Shown: positions 44,325-53,245 of the stretch, piece by piece
Position numbering within the stretch: the first letter of the stretch is position 1
Layout: every line of letters begins with the position of its first letter
Assembly (NCBI GenBank): GCA_049366715.1
Contig: JBMNCQ010000035.1
Coordinates: forward strand, 75,528-139,527
DNA from: JBMNCQ01 sp049366715
Lineage (GTDB): Bacteria; Bacillota; Peptococcia; Peptococcales; BICA1-8
Length of the DNA stretch: 64,000 nt
Direction: 5' to 3'
Made by a program: the position numbers and the translations under genes
The notes under the pieces: model-generated
The model's input: only the letters and a program-made list of their open reading frames with translations
Databases searched by the model: none
What the model was told of the DNA's origin: nothing

Positions 44325-44352
44325 GGTCAGGTAGAGGTAAAGTATTAAAGAG
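44325..44352 (+). repeat. Short dispersed repeat, copy 2
   Basis: Second copy of the segment at 2199-2225 (identical core AGAGGTAAAGTATTA), again just after a gene end. Confidence 0.4.
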
Positions 44353-44372
44353 AAACCAGGAACTAAGAAAAT

Positions 44373-44400
44373 ATAAGAACCGGGCCGGCCCGGTTCTTAT
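44373..44400. terminator. Palindromic terminator at the chemoreceptor gene end
   Basis: Perfect palindrome ATAAGAACCGGGCC/GGCCCGGTTCTTAT that overlaps the stop codon of the minus-strand chemoreceptor gene. It can stop transcription from both sides. Confidence 0.75.
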
Positions 44401-46208
44401 ATTTTGTATTTTTTCAATTCGTCTTTAAATCCGCCGGTTAATTGTTCTAATTGCTTGATATAGCCGCTTAATTCTTTAATTTTATCTGAATACTCCATAA
44501 CATTGGCGCTCATCTCTTCGCTGGAAGCAGAATTTTCCTGAGCGATAGCCGCTAATGTATGCAGATTTTCAAAGACCTCGGAAATGTTTTGCGTTTCTCT
44601 GGAAAGTTCTTCAACCAGGGTAACAATAGTGGTGGAAACATTGCCAATTTCCGTTGTAGCACTCATGTTATCTTTGACGGCTTTTTCCAAACTGCGGTTG
44701 CTGTTTTCAAGCTGAGCAAATTGGGCTTCAATATCAAGAACAAGTTTGCTGACCTGATTAATAAAATATTGCAGATTTTCATTAATTGTTTTAACTGCCT
44801 TTTTAACATCATCAGCAAGCTTTCTTATTTCCTCTGAAACTACGGCAAAGCCCCGTCCCTGTTCACCGGCCCGGGCAGCTTCAATGGCAGCATTCAGAGC
44901 CAGGAGGTTTGTTTGGTCGGCAATATTTTCCACAGTCGTAACGATTTCCATAATATTCTGCACTCTGGTGGAGAGGTCTTTACCCTGGGCATTTACCTGG
45001 CCGAATTGGTCTTTGGTCATTAAAAGAAGGTCGGCAACTTTTTGAACCTCCTGATAAGAAATCTGGATATTATTCACCGCTTCTTCCAGGTTGGATTTTG
45101 TCTCTAATTCCCGCCGGGCAAGGGTATTGAGATTTTCCAGGTTATCAGTTAAGACGCCCACAGATTTTTCCGTTTCTTCAGCCTGATAGACAGCACCTTC
45201 GGCCACTTGATGGACGACACCGGAAATACCGTCGGAAACCTGCGCCATTTGCGCGGCAATTTCGCCGAATTTTAAAGTAAAAGTATGTAAATCATCAGTG
45301 CCGCCTTTAAGGAAAAGAAAATCTTTTTTGACATGGTCCTTTAAAGAGTCAAGCTGGGTGCTTATCTCATCTAAGGTATCCTTGCTGGAGAAAGCCGCTT
45401 TAGAAGCAAAGTCCAGATCTTCCAGCTTACTGATTTGTTCTTTTAAACCTTTAAGGGGCCTTAAAATTAGACTGCAGAGAATGAAATTAATCAAGAAAGT
45501 AGCCGCGGTTAATAACAGTGCCGCATTTATGCTGCCCGCAGAAATTCCCCAGGCAATAGGGAACATTACCAGAGAAGCAGCTAAAGCGATCTTGACGGGG
45601 AGATTTTTTATGATGCCCACCGATAGGATCTTATTAATCACATAAGATTTGGGGGGGCGTTCGGCCTTTTCCAATTGTAAATTTACTTTAATGAAATACT
45701 TGCCGTCGGACTGTTGTCCCTTGTCTAAAATGGTAATGGCGATCTTTTCATTAAAAAAATTTGCACTGCCCTCGATCAGTCCCAGAAAATAATCAAACAT
45801 ACCTCTTTGCGAGAGATAAACAAGTTCCAGTTCCCGGATACCTGTTTCTTTCGCTAATAAACGGGGAGGAACGGCATTGGGTATCCTTTTAGTGAGCTGC
45901 CGGTGCACCTCGTCCATCATCATCAAAAAATCTTTTAGACTAAACCGTTCAAAGTATGAGGGGAACCAGGTGCTAAAGGTGCGTATATTATGACGGCCCA
46001 TTTCACGCCATACTTCCCCCGGATTTTTGCCAACTGTCCGGGCCACTAATTCTACAATCTTTTTTGGCTCCGAATCAGGAATATCTTCTGATGGTGAAAT
46101 TATTCTGTCTGTCTGCCAGCCTATTTCGGTAATGGTCTGGTCGACAATATCTGTTCCGTAAATTTCTTTTAAACTGCTGAGCCAGGTTCCAACAACACTG
46201 CCTTTCAA
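44397..46208 (-). CDS. Heme-based chemoreceptor: H-NOX domain fused to methyl-accepting domain
   Basis: Gas-sensing chemoreceptor, 603 residues. An H-NOX (heme NO/O2-binding) domain (1 to about 185) is followed by two membrane helices with almost no external loop (about 200-220 and 226-250) and a signalling domain with the EIRKLADDVKKAV hairpin region. Heme ligand His102, the YxSxR motif (Tyr131, Ser133, Arg135), and the distal residues Trp9, Asn74 and Tyr140 all match the O2-binding H-NOX of Thermoanaerobacter tengcongensis. The TTG at 46208 is chosen: GAGGTG sits six bases before it and the product then begins MKGSVVGTW like the family; the GTG at 46217 lies inside that ribosome site. Confidence 0.93.
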   Translation of the reverse strand: MKGSVVGTWLSSLKEIYGTDIVDQTITEIGWQTDRIISPSEDIPDSEPKKIVELVARTVGKNPGEVWREMGRHNIRTFSTWFPSYFERFSLKDFLMMMDEVHRQLTKRIPNAVPPRLLAKETGIRELELVYLSQRGMFDYFLGLIEGSANFFNEKIAITILDKGQQSDGKYFIKVNLQLEKAERPPKSYVINKILSVGIIKNLPVKIALAASLVMFPIAWGISAGSINAALLLTAATFLINFILCSLILRPLKGLKEQISKLEDLDFASKAAFSSKDTLDEISTQLDSLKDHVKKDFLFLKGGTDDLHTFTLKFGEIAAQMAQVSDGISGVVHQVAEGAVYQAEETEKSVGVLTDNLENLNTLARRELETKSNLEEAVNNIQISYQEVQKVADLLLMTKDQFGQVNAQGKDLSTRVQNIMEIVTTVENIADQTNLLALNAAIEAARAGEQGRGFAVVSEEIRKLADDVKKAVKTINENLQYFINQVSKLVLDIEAQFAQLENSNRSLEKAVKDNMSATTEIGNVSTTIVTLVEELSRETQNISEVFENLHTLAAIAQENSASSEEMSANVMEYSDKIKELSGYIKQLEQLTGGFKDELKKYKI

Positions 46209-46333
46209 GTCTGTCACCTCACTAATTTCTAGATATTAGTAGAATTTTCTACAATAGCTAGGAAATACCTTCTTTGTGCAACAATTTTATCATTCTAAAG
46301 TCATAAATACACAATTTATTTGCAACGGTAAAC

Positions 46334-46362
46334 AAAAAAATCGCCGTAAGGCGATTTTTTTT
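46334..46362 (-). terminator. Terminator after the cytochrome b gene
   Basis: AAAAAATCGCC/GGCGATTTTTT with loop GTAA; T-run on both strands, ending the minus-strand cytochrome transcript. Confidence 0.88.
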
Positions 46363-46392
46363 ATAAAATACTTATAAATAAGCCGGACCGGG

Positions 46393-47166
46393 TTATTTTT
46401 TACCTGCGGAACTCTGCTTCAATTCACGATACCAGTGGGGATGGTGGTTTTTAGCCCAGTCCCTGGCAACTTTACCGTGAATTATGGTACCTATGGTGCC
46501 CGGATTAGCAAAAGTGCCCAGATAAGCATGAGCAATCACACCGGCAATTAAACCGACAGCAGCCAGACCGTGCAGGGCTGCTGCCCATACTAAAGATTCC
46601 AGCCCGAATTTTGCAGGATAAACCAGCATATACCCGGATAGAATGATAATGATACTGGCCAGGGAACTATACCAGTAAAACGCTTTTTGACCGGCATTAA
46701 ATCTACCGGAAGGCGGATGGATTTCTTTCCTGGTCAGATAGCCTCCCATGACTTTAAACCATGCCCAATCATAGTTTTTAAACAGACTGTCTTTTAACCA
46801 AACTACGATGGCAACTACCGAGGAAAGGGTGAATAACACGGCGCAGAAAATATGTACTTTATAGGCGGTCTGGTAACTCATGCCGATAGCGCCTGTTTTA
46901 AAAAGGGCAAAGGAGATACCGGTAATGGCTAAAATTATACAACTAATCATGCGGACAAAGTGTGTTGACCGTTCAAGGACATTTAACCTGGTTATCTCAG
47001 GTTTGAGCTTGCCCAATCTCTTGGCATGAGGACCAATGAGCAGATAGTGGCCCGCTATGCCCAGAATTACGCCGATCGTGCCCAGTAGAATGATTATTTC
47101 AATATATCTAAGATAAAGGTTGTTCAAATTTGCTGTGAGGGGATTGAAGACTGCAAGGGTAAACAT
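46393..47166 (-). CDS. Cytochrome b subunit of FdnI/FdhI type
   Basis: Di-heme membrane anchor, 257 residues with about five membrane helices. HPPSGRFNAGQKAFYW is the hallmark of the formate dehydrogenase gamma-subunit family; candidate heme-ligand His residues lie in ERSTHFVRM, AYKVHIF and GVIAHAYLG. No dehydrogenase catalytic subunit is adjacent; instead the gene follows a hexaheme cytochrome c gene, so the pair may pass electrons between the quinone pool and the cell surface. GGGAGG precedes the ATG. Confidence 0.85.
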   Translation of the reverse strand: MFTLAVFNPLTANLNNLYLRYIEIIILLGTIGVILGIAGHYLLIGPHAKRLGKLKPEITRLNVLERSTHFVRMISCIILAITGISFALFKTGAIGMSYQTAYKVHIFCAVLFTLSSVVAIVVWLKDSLFKNYDWAWFKVMGGYLTRKEIHPPSGRFNAGQKAFYWYSSLASIIIILSGYMLVYPAKFGLESLVWAAALHGLAAVGLIAGVIAHAYLGTFANPGTIGTIIHGKVARDWAKNHHPHWYRELKQSSAGKK

Positions 47167-47285
47167 AACATACCTCCCTGTCTGCTGAAACCGGTTATTC
47201 TATATGTGCATGTAATTAGGCCCGGAACAGAATATTAAACAGATAATTAATTTCTGGTTCAAGATAACCCCATGGGCGCATGGGG

Positions 47286-48326
47286 TTATTTGGCATCCTT
47301 TTTAAGAGCTTTAAGTTTTTTTACAGTCTCAGGATTAATGATCTCTAATTCCTTAGTTCCGGGATTATCGCCATATTGATCGTAAGGAACGGCACCGAAG
47401 CTGTGGTCCCTGGTGATGTGATTATAGGCATCAGTAGGGTTTTTCCACATAATCTCGTCTCTATTAAATTCCTGATCTTTATGGCACCTACCACAGTTTT
47501 CTGCAAAGGTTCCGTTGAGCATGATTCCCCCCGGGTTAACCTGATGGGAAGTATGACAATTCAAGCAGTTTACATAACCGCTGGTATAGTGGGCGGAAGT
47601 AAACCAGTTTCTCGTCCCGTAATGGTTTTCGGCAATGAGATAGTCACCATCTTCAGCTTCGCTAGGCTCACCCAGGGTGTGACAAGAAATACAGGCCTCT
47701 TTGCTGATACTGATTGCTTCTTTCTTCTTGGTCTGCACATGAATACTACCCGGGCCATGACATGTTTCACAGCTAATGCCCGTTTCCAAATCATTTATTG
47801 CAGAATTCTGGACGGTTAAGCCCGGGCTATGACACTGGGCGCATGTGTAGGCTTTGGCTCCCCAATCCCCGGTTCCGTCGGCATTATAGTCGTTTAAAGA
47901 TACAGGTTCTAATTTGTAGCCCTGGTCCGTTTTTTCCAGGACGGCCACCCGGTAGTATTCATTAGCAAAGCCTGCAATTTTAGCAATCACATAATCATCC
48001 ATCATTACTCCGGCAGAGTCCTGTAAGTTTATTTCCCGGGAACGGGGATTTTCCTTAGCCGTATCATCCCAAACAGTTACTTTTTGGTTCCAGTTTACAT
48101 GATATGTATCTAAAGGTTTAAAGACAGCGGCGTGACTGGTCATCACAAATCCGTTACCTGTCTCCGTGTGGCAGGTAATACAAGCATCTGAACCAACGTA
48201 AGCCGATACTTCCTGTACTTCCCCGGCAGCAATTTTTCCCTTTTCATCAGGATTATTTTTTGCACATCCTGTTAGTACTAAACCTATGGTCATACATAAT
48301 AGTATGACAAAGCTGCTCTTGCGCAA
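47286..48326 (-). CDS. Hexaheme c-type cytochrome lipoprotein
   Basis: Exported multiheme cytochrome of 346 residues. Lipoprotein signal with LTGC (Cys21), then six CxxCH heme sites: CITCH, CAQCH, CETCH, CISCH, CLNCH and CGRCH. Separate His residues (for example SHAAVF, ENHYGTRNW, SAHYTSG, TRDHSFG) could be distal ligands. The arrangement resembles cytochrome c554/NrfB-like carriers. Start TTG, seven bases after GGAGG. Upstream of, and probably co-transcribed with, the cytochrome b gene. Confidence 0.9.
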   Translation of the reverse strand: MRKSSFVILLCMTIGLVLTGCAKNNPDEKGKIAAGEVQEVSAYVGSDACITCHTETGNGFVMTSHAAVFKPLDTYHVNWNQKVTVWDDTAKENPRSREINLQDSAGVMMDDYVIAKIAGFANEYYRVAVLEKTDQGYKLEPVSLNDYNADGTGDWGAKAYTCAQCHSPGLTVQNSAINDLETGISCETCHGPGSIHVQTKKKEAISISKEACISCHTLGEPSEAEDGDYLIAENHYGTRNWFTSAHYTSGYVNCLNCHTSHQVNPGGIMLNGTFAENCGRCHKDQEFNRDEIMWKNPTDAYNHITRDHSFGAVPYDQYGDNPGTKELEIINPETVKKLKALKKDAK

Positions 48327-48576
48327 GATGAAACCTCCTTTCAGTTAGGATTAGAAAGGTATCCGGACATAAATATAATAATTATTTATACAAAACAATA
48401 AAATGATAAAAATACGGACGATTATTTATTAATAATATTTATGGCACTGCTAAAATATTGTCTTAATCCTGTGCATAGAGGGGATAGTAAATATTACCGC
48501 TTTTGCTAAGTTAATAAACTTGAAATTCAGGGTAAGAGATAAAAAGCTGCGATATTTTACGCAGGAGGTAAAACTG

Positions 48577-48983
48577 ATGGATGTTGTTTTGCTATTCCGT
48601 ATTCAATTTGCTTTAGCTGCGGGCTTTCATTTTCCTTTTCCGCCTCTCACTATTGGTATGGCCCGGATTATTTTTATTATGCAAACCTTATCCTGGAAAA
48701 GCAAAGCAGAAGTATATGAAAAATAGCGGTCTTTTGGATTAAACGATTGGCAATTCGTTTTGTGGTTGGAGTTGCCCAGGGATCGTACTGGAATTTCAGT
48801 TTGGTACTAACTGGTCCGAATATTCAAGATTTGGGGGTGACTTTCACCGTAATGCTGATTTTAGCTGCCCTGGGGATGCCGGTGGTAATTTATTATAATG
48901 CAGATATTTACCGGAAATTTCAGGAGCCTGTTCCGGAGGCTGCAGCCCAAAATGCAGGCAGGGATATAAAAATATCAAATTAA
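48577..48983 (+). pseudogene. Cytochrome bd oxidase remnant: cydA start joined to cydB end
   Basis: The frame from ATG 48577, with a good AGGAGG site, encodes MDVVLLFRIQFALAAGFHF and continues like the N-terminus of CydA until a TAG at 48724. The CydA similarity resumes in another frame from 48729 (VFWIKRLAIRFVVGVA), then changes to TVMLILAALGMPVVIYYNADIYRKF, which resembles the C-terminal helix of CydB. So a frameshift and a large internal deletion have fused the two genes. Heme-ligand and quinol-loop regions are missing. The CydB assignment of the tail is by memory of the family and less sure. Confidence 0.7.
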
Positions 48984-49092
48984 GCCGGCTGTTATGACTC
49001 TTAAATACTTTTTGCCTGTTGGGATAATATTTGATAAAATATTTATGAATATATATAAATATTTTAATTACCTTAAAATAGGGGGACCCTTT

Positions 49093-50265
49093 GTGATTAG
49101 TATTAGTAAACTTCTGGTTGATACAAATAATTTTGGCGATTCATTGAGATATAGTCAGAAATCAAAGGGCACGAGCCATGGTACGACCCATGGCAGAGGA
49201 CCCGTAGTTGTCTGGAATTCTACCAAAACCTGTAATTTAAGGTGTGTTCACTGTTATGCAGGTTCCGACAGTAAAAAATATGCCGGCGAACTTACTACTG
49301 AAGAAGCAGTAAAATTCATTGATGATTTAAGAGAGTTTCATGTTCCTGTTCTCCTGATTTCCGGGGGGGAACCTTTTATGAGGGAGGACATCCTTTATCT
49401 TGCCGATTATGCTGCCCGGCAGGGAATCCGGACAACATTTTCTACAAACGGTACTTTAATTACCCGTAAAGTTGCGAAAAAACTCAAAGAAATCGGGGTC
49501 GGCTATGTCGGCATAAGTCTGGATGGCTTAGAAGCTCAGAACGACCTTTTTCGAGGACAGCAGGGGGCTTTTGCTTCAGCCCTGAGAGGCATTGAAAATT
49601 GTTTGGCGGAAGGACAAAAAGTAGGACTGCGTTTCACCATTAACCGGCATAATCTCCAAGAACTGGGCGGAGTCTTTGACCTCATTGAAGAAGTGAAGAT
49701 TCCCCGGGTCTGTTTTTATCATCTGGTTTATTCCGGCCGGGGCAGTCAAATGGTTAATGAAGATATTTCCCCGGAGGAGGCCCGTAGTGCCCTGGATTTA
49801 ATCATGGATAAGGTCTTATATTTTAAGGAAAAAGGTTTGGATAAAGAAGTATTAACAGTAGATAATCATGCCGACGGAGTGTATGTATACCTTAAATTAT
49901 TAAAAACAGACCCCGGGAGAGCCGCCAAGGTTCTGGAATTATTAAGGCTTAATGGGGGTAATCGGACAGGGATTGCCATTGGGGAAGTAGATTGGTTTGG
50001 TAATGTGCATCCTGATCAATTCACCCAAAATCATACGTTTGGTAATGTAAAGGAAAAAAAGTTTGGTGAAATCTGGACAGATACGACTCAGCCTATTTTA
50101 AACGGACTTAAAAACCGGAAAGTTTTGTTAAAGGGACGTTGTGCCCGGTGTAAATGGCTGGATATTTGCAACGGCAATTTTAGAGCCAGAGCGGAAGCTG
50201 TTTCAGGTGATTTTTGGGGTCCGGACCCTGCGTGTTATCTAACGGATAAAGAGATTGGTGCGTAA
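49093..50265 (+). CDS. ahbC: Radical SAM heme-synthesis enzyme AhbC (NirJ-like)
   Basis: Radical SAM enzyme that removes the acetate side chains of 12,18-didecarboxysiroheme to give Fe-coproporphyrin in the siroheme-dependent heme pathway. The 390-residue protein starts at GTG 49093 (after AGGGGG) with ISISKLLVD, the usual AhbC/NirJ opening. CNLRCVHC (Cys47, 51, 54) binds the first Fe-S cluster; the C-terminal CARCKWLDIC set fits the second. NirJ of heme d1 synthesis is the alternative, but the ahbA and ahbB genes next door favour AhbC. AhbD (last step) is not in the window. Confidence 0.88.
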   Translation: MISISKLLVDTNNFGDSLRYSQKSKGTSHGTTHGRGPVVVWNSTKTCNLRCVHCYAGSDSKKYAGELTTEEAVKFIDDLREFHVPVLLISGGEPFMREDILYLADYAARQGIRTTFSTNGTLITRKVAKKLKEIGVGYVGISLDGLEAQNDLFRGQQGAFASALRGIENCLAEGQKVGLRFTINRHNLQELGGVFDLIEEVKIPRVCFYHLVYSGRGSQMVNEDISPEEARSALDLIMDKVLYFKEKGLDKEVLTVDNHADGVYVYLKLLKTDPGRAAKVLELLRLNGGNRTGIAIGEVDWFGNVHPDQFTQNHTFGNVKEKKFGEIWTDTTQPILNGLKNRKVLLKGRCARCKWLDICNGNFRARAEAVSGDFWGPDPACYLTDKEIGA

Positions 50266-50280
50266 GAAGGGCGGTAAAAT

Positions 50281-50754
50281 ATGGATTGTATTGATAAGCA
50301 GCTGTTAACCATTATTCAAAAGGATTTTCCTGTCTGTCCCCAGCCTTTTCAAGAACTAGGGAAAATCTTAGGGATATCTGAAAATGAAACAATTGAAAGG
50401 GTAAAAAAACTTAAAGAACTAGGAATTATCAGGCGTCTGGGAGGAATTTTTGATTCCCGCAAGCTGGGCTATCGGAGTACTTTATGTGCCATGGAAGTAC
50501 CTAAGGAAAAACTTGCCGAAGTCAGCGCGGTCGTGAATCAATACCTGGGGGTTACGCATAATTATTTACGAAATCATCCATATAACATCTGGTTTACATT
50601 AATTACCCCTTCTGATGAGCATCTGAAGAAGGTTATCGGTGAGATTGAAAATAAAACAGGATTAAAGGTTTTTAACCTCCCGGCTTTAAAAATATTTAAA
50701 ATAAAGGTGAACTTTCAAGTCCCGGGAGCAGGGGGGGAGAAGAGCATTGTTTAG
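50281..50754 (+). CDS. ahbA: Siroheme decarboxylase subunit AhbA
   Basis: AsnC/Lrp-fold protein of 157 residues that, with AhbB, decarboxylates siroheme. The winged helix part is followed by RRLGGIFDSRKLGYRSTLCAM and VTHNYLRNHPYNIWFTL, typical of the AhbA/NirD-L type; the His in THNY is a likely catalytic residue. ATG follows AGGGCGG. Overlaps the next gene by eight bases. Confidence 0.88.
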   Translation: MDCIDKQLLTIIQKDFPVCPQPFQELGKILGISENETIERVKKLKELGIIRRLGGIFDSRKLGYRSTLCAMEVPKEKLAEVSAVVNQYLGVTHNYLRNHPYNIWFTLITPSDEHLKKVIGEIENKTGLKVFNLPALKIFKIKVNFQVPGAGGEKSIV

Positions 50755-51232
50755 TCCTTTAGATAAAGCGATTATTCGGGAGCTTCAAGAAGATATTCCG
50801 GTCGTTTCCCGGCCTTATCAGGTTATTGCCCGGCGGCTGGGCATTACGGAAGAAGCTTTGCTGGAAAAAATTAAAGAATTTCAGCAGAAGGGTTTCATAC
50901 GCCGGTACGGAGCTGCTTTAAGGCACCGGGAGATGGGACTGAAGGCTAATCCGATGATTGTCTGGAAGGTCCCGGAAGAAAAAGTGGAGGAAGTAGGAAA
51001 AAAACTGGCTTCTTTTCCGCAGGTTACCCACTGTTACTACCGCGCCATGCTGCCTAAGCTGCCTTATAATGTGTTTTCCATGATTCATGGCGAAACCAAG
51101 GAAGAATGTTATCAACTGGCGGCAGAAATGGCTGGATTAGTCGGTATTGAAAACTATGATCTGCTTTTTAGTGAACGGGAATTAAAAAAGACCAGCATGA
51201 AATATTTTACTGAAGAAGAACTAAACATTTGA
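50747..51232 (+). CDS. ahbB: Siroheme decarboxylase subunit AhbB
   Basis: Second AsnC/Lrp-fold subunit, 161 residues, with RRYGAALRHREMGLKANPMIVW and VTHCYYRAMLPKLPYNVFSMIHG, the AhbB/NirG-H pattern. TTG start at 50747 after GGGGGGAG. Forms the AhbAB complex; the overlap with ahbA implies equal synthesis. A terminator hairpin follows. Confidence 0.88.
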   Translation: MFSPLDKAIIRELQEDIPVVSRPYQVIARRLGITEEALLEKIKEFQQKGFIRRYGAALRHREMGLKANPMIVWKVPEEKVEEVGKKLASFPQVTHCYYRAMLPKLPYNVFSMIHGETKEECYQLAAEMAGLVGIENYDLLFSERELKKTSMKYFTEEELNI

Positions 51233-51251
51233 GATATGAATTTTTACCGAT

Positions 51252-51293
51252 AAAGCTTCTATTGGGCCCACAGCTTAATGATAGAAGCTTTTA
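51252..51293 (+). terminator. Terminator after ahbB
   Basis: AAAGCTTCTAT (51252-51262) pairs with ATAGAAGCTTT (51281-51291); short T tail. Confidence 0.65.
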
Positions 51294-51457
51294 GCAATTA
51301 TTTGATGATGTTCTAAAATCTATCCTGACTCTAATGAGGAGTCGTTAGAAAACGAGCCAGGTAAAAAAGTGGATTTTCGGTGATACTATTGTATAATAAC
51401 CGAACCTAGTTCATCTTAACTTTTCGTCAGACAAATAAATCAGGCAGGAGTGATCGT

Positions 51458-52264
51458 ATGGAACTGGAGAAATTATTGCAAAGCTGGTTAAAAGCCGTAA
51501 GAGACCATGACTTTACCGGAGCCGACGGCCTATATACACAAATCGTTTCACGAGCCCCCTTATATCAAGGAATACATTATCCCATGGGGGTTTGGTATAA
51601 GGAGTTAGGTTTTAATGATAAGGCATTTGCTGCTTTTCAGAGGGCTCTCCGTTCTGATCCCCAGATCCGGGCAGATACTTATTATTACCTTGGCAATGTG
51701 ACCAGGAACCAAAATAAATTTAACGATGCGGCAGCTTTTTATCAAAAGGCCTTAGAGGTTGACCCTGACTTTTTTGAAGCCCACTATAATTTAGGTAAAG
51801 TATATGAAATGCTGGGGAAAAACGACAAAGCCTTAAAACACTTTCAAAAGGCTTTACAGCTGAATCCCGATGATGCAGATACCTATGTTAATTTGGGTGT
51901 CGGATTTTCAAATGCGGGATTAAAGGAAAAGGCCTTGGAAATGTATGAAAGGGCTTTAGCCCTAGATCCCCAATCATATCTGGTATATTCAAATATGGGG
52001 GTGGAATATGCGGAGCTAGGGGATTTCCGCAAAGCAATAAGCTTTCATAAAAAGGCTTTAGAATTGAATTCCTTCTATGGTGATGCCTGGTATAATCTGG
52101 GCTGTACTTTTGCTTTAGCCGGGGATTATTCCAATGCCTTAAGCTCTTTAGAGAAAGCCTTCAAGTTAGATGAAGAGAATATTAAATACGCGGAAAATGA
52201 TCCGGAACTCGGTGAATTACGACAAACCCGGGATTATCGGAGGCTCTTGAAGACCGACGGCTAA
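51458..52264 (+). CDS. Tetratricopeptide-repeat protein
   Basis: A 268-residue soluble protein built from about six TPR units (for example FNDAAAFYQKALEVDPDFFEAHYNLGKVYEMLG and KALEMYERALALDPQ). No signal or enzyme domain. TPR proteins act as protein docking scaffolds; partner unknown. GCAGGAG precedes the ATG. A site CGTCAGAC (51425-51432), similar to the boxes near PBP2 and rodA, lies just upstream. Confidence 0.85.
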   Translation: MELEKLLQSWLKAVRDHDFTGADGLYTQIVSRAPLYQGIHYPMGVWYKELGFNDKAFAAFQRALRSDPQIRADTYYYLGNVTRNQNKFNDAAAFYQKALEVDPDFFEAHYNLGKVYEMLGKNDKALKHFQKALQLNPDDADTYVNLGVGFSNAGLKEKALEMYERALALDPQSYLVYSNMGVEYAELGDFRKAISFHKKALELNSFYGDAWYNLGCTFALAGDYSNALSSLEKAFKLDEENIKYAENDPELGELRQTRDYRRLLKTDG

Positions 52265-52387
52265 GACGATTACCGGTCTGATCAAAATATTTGTTTTATC
52301 TCTGCACTTTGCTGATCTCCTGATTTAAACGGCTTCAAGAAAAGCGGGCTATTTGCCTCCGCTCTTGGCCGCTGACCAACCGGGGGC

Positions 52388-53044
52388 TTATACTTCAATA
52401 AATCGTGAGTTGACGAGGTACGTGTCTTTTTTACGATCATAATTACAGTGATAAATGTTCAGGAACTGCCGGTGGGTTTTAACCAGGAAGGAAACATAGT
52501 TTTCCGTAGCATTAAATATTTCTACGGTTCCTAATTGGACATACTCGTCAAATAAAATATATTCCGTCAGGCCGTTGGTTATTTTTACCAGCCATCTCTG
52601 CCCGTCGTCCCACAGCCATTCCTCTTTTCCCTCAGCGTATTTTGCCGATGTCAGCACCTGAATAGATTCAGGAAGGGAATCATGATTTATGTCACCGCAA
52701 TCTCTGGCGGCGAATACCGCGTAACCGCTGATTTCCGAATAAGGTGTACTCTTGATGATTTCCTGCTGATAATTTTTATCTTTAATATGAATACTTTCCG
52801 CTTTCTTTGCCCAGGTTATTTCTTTTTCAAATATTTCACCGATCATGTCAAGGGGAACATAGGTAACCTTTTTATAAATAAATCCTTGGTTATCTGAAAG
52901 GGAGTTTATCAGTAGTCCGTTAAAATAATATTTTAGATTTAAGAATTCTACGGTAATCTGCTGTTTACTGGCAGTTGCAAAGGCAATACTGCCGCATAAG
53001 AAACTGACTAAGCAATAAATAAGAAGCAGCTTTTTAAGATTCAT
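52388..53044 (-). CDS. Secreted protein with stalk-type (copper amine oxidase N-like) domain
   Basis: The 218-residue precursor has a signal peptide (about 1-25, LLLIYCLVSFLCGSIAFA). The mature part begins like the copper amine oxidase N-terminal domain (YFNGLLINSL...KKVTYVPLDMIGEIF), a domain common in Clostridia surface proteins, followed by a region without a recognised family. ATG at 53044 is chosen (ten bases after GGAGG); 53050 is also possible. Convergent with the TPR gene. Function unknown. Confidence 0.6.
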   Translation of the reverse strand: MNLKKLLLIYCLVSFLCGSIAFATASKQQITVEFLNLKYYFNGLLINSLSDNQGFIYKKVTYVPLDMIGEIFEKEITWAKKAESIHIKDKNYQQEIIKSTPYSEISGYAVFAARDCGDINHDSLPESIQVLTSAKYAEGKEEWLWDDGQRWLVKITNGLTEYILFDEYVQLGTVEIFNATENYVSFLVKTHRQFLNIYHCNYDRKKDTYLVNSRFIEV

Positions 53045-53245
53045 TACCATCATACCTCCCATAAACATGTCCTTAAATTTTATATGCCTGCAGTACGGCA
53101 GATATTCTTAAAATTTAAATTTGCTTAACTAAAAATAACTGGTAAATATAGGTAATTATTGCGTATTATTTTAATTTTTAGAGGAGTATGCCCTCTTTTG
53201 TCGAATTGAATCATAAAATGATGAAATGAAGAAGGGGCATATCTA

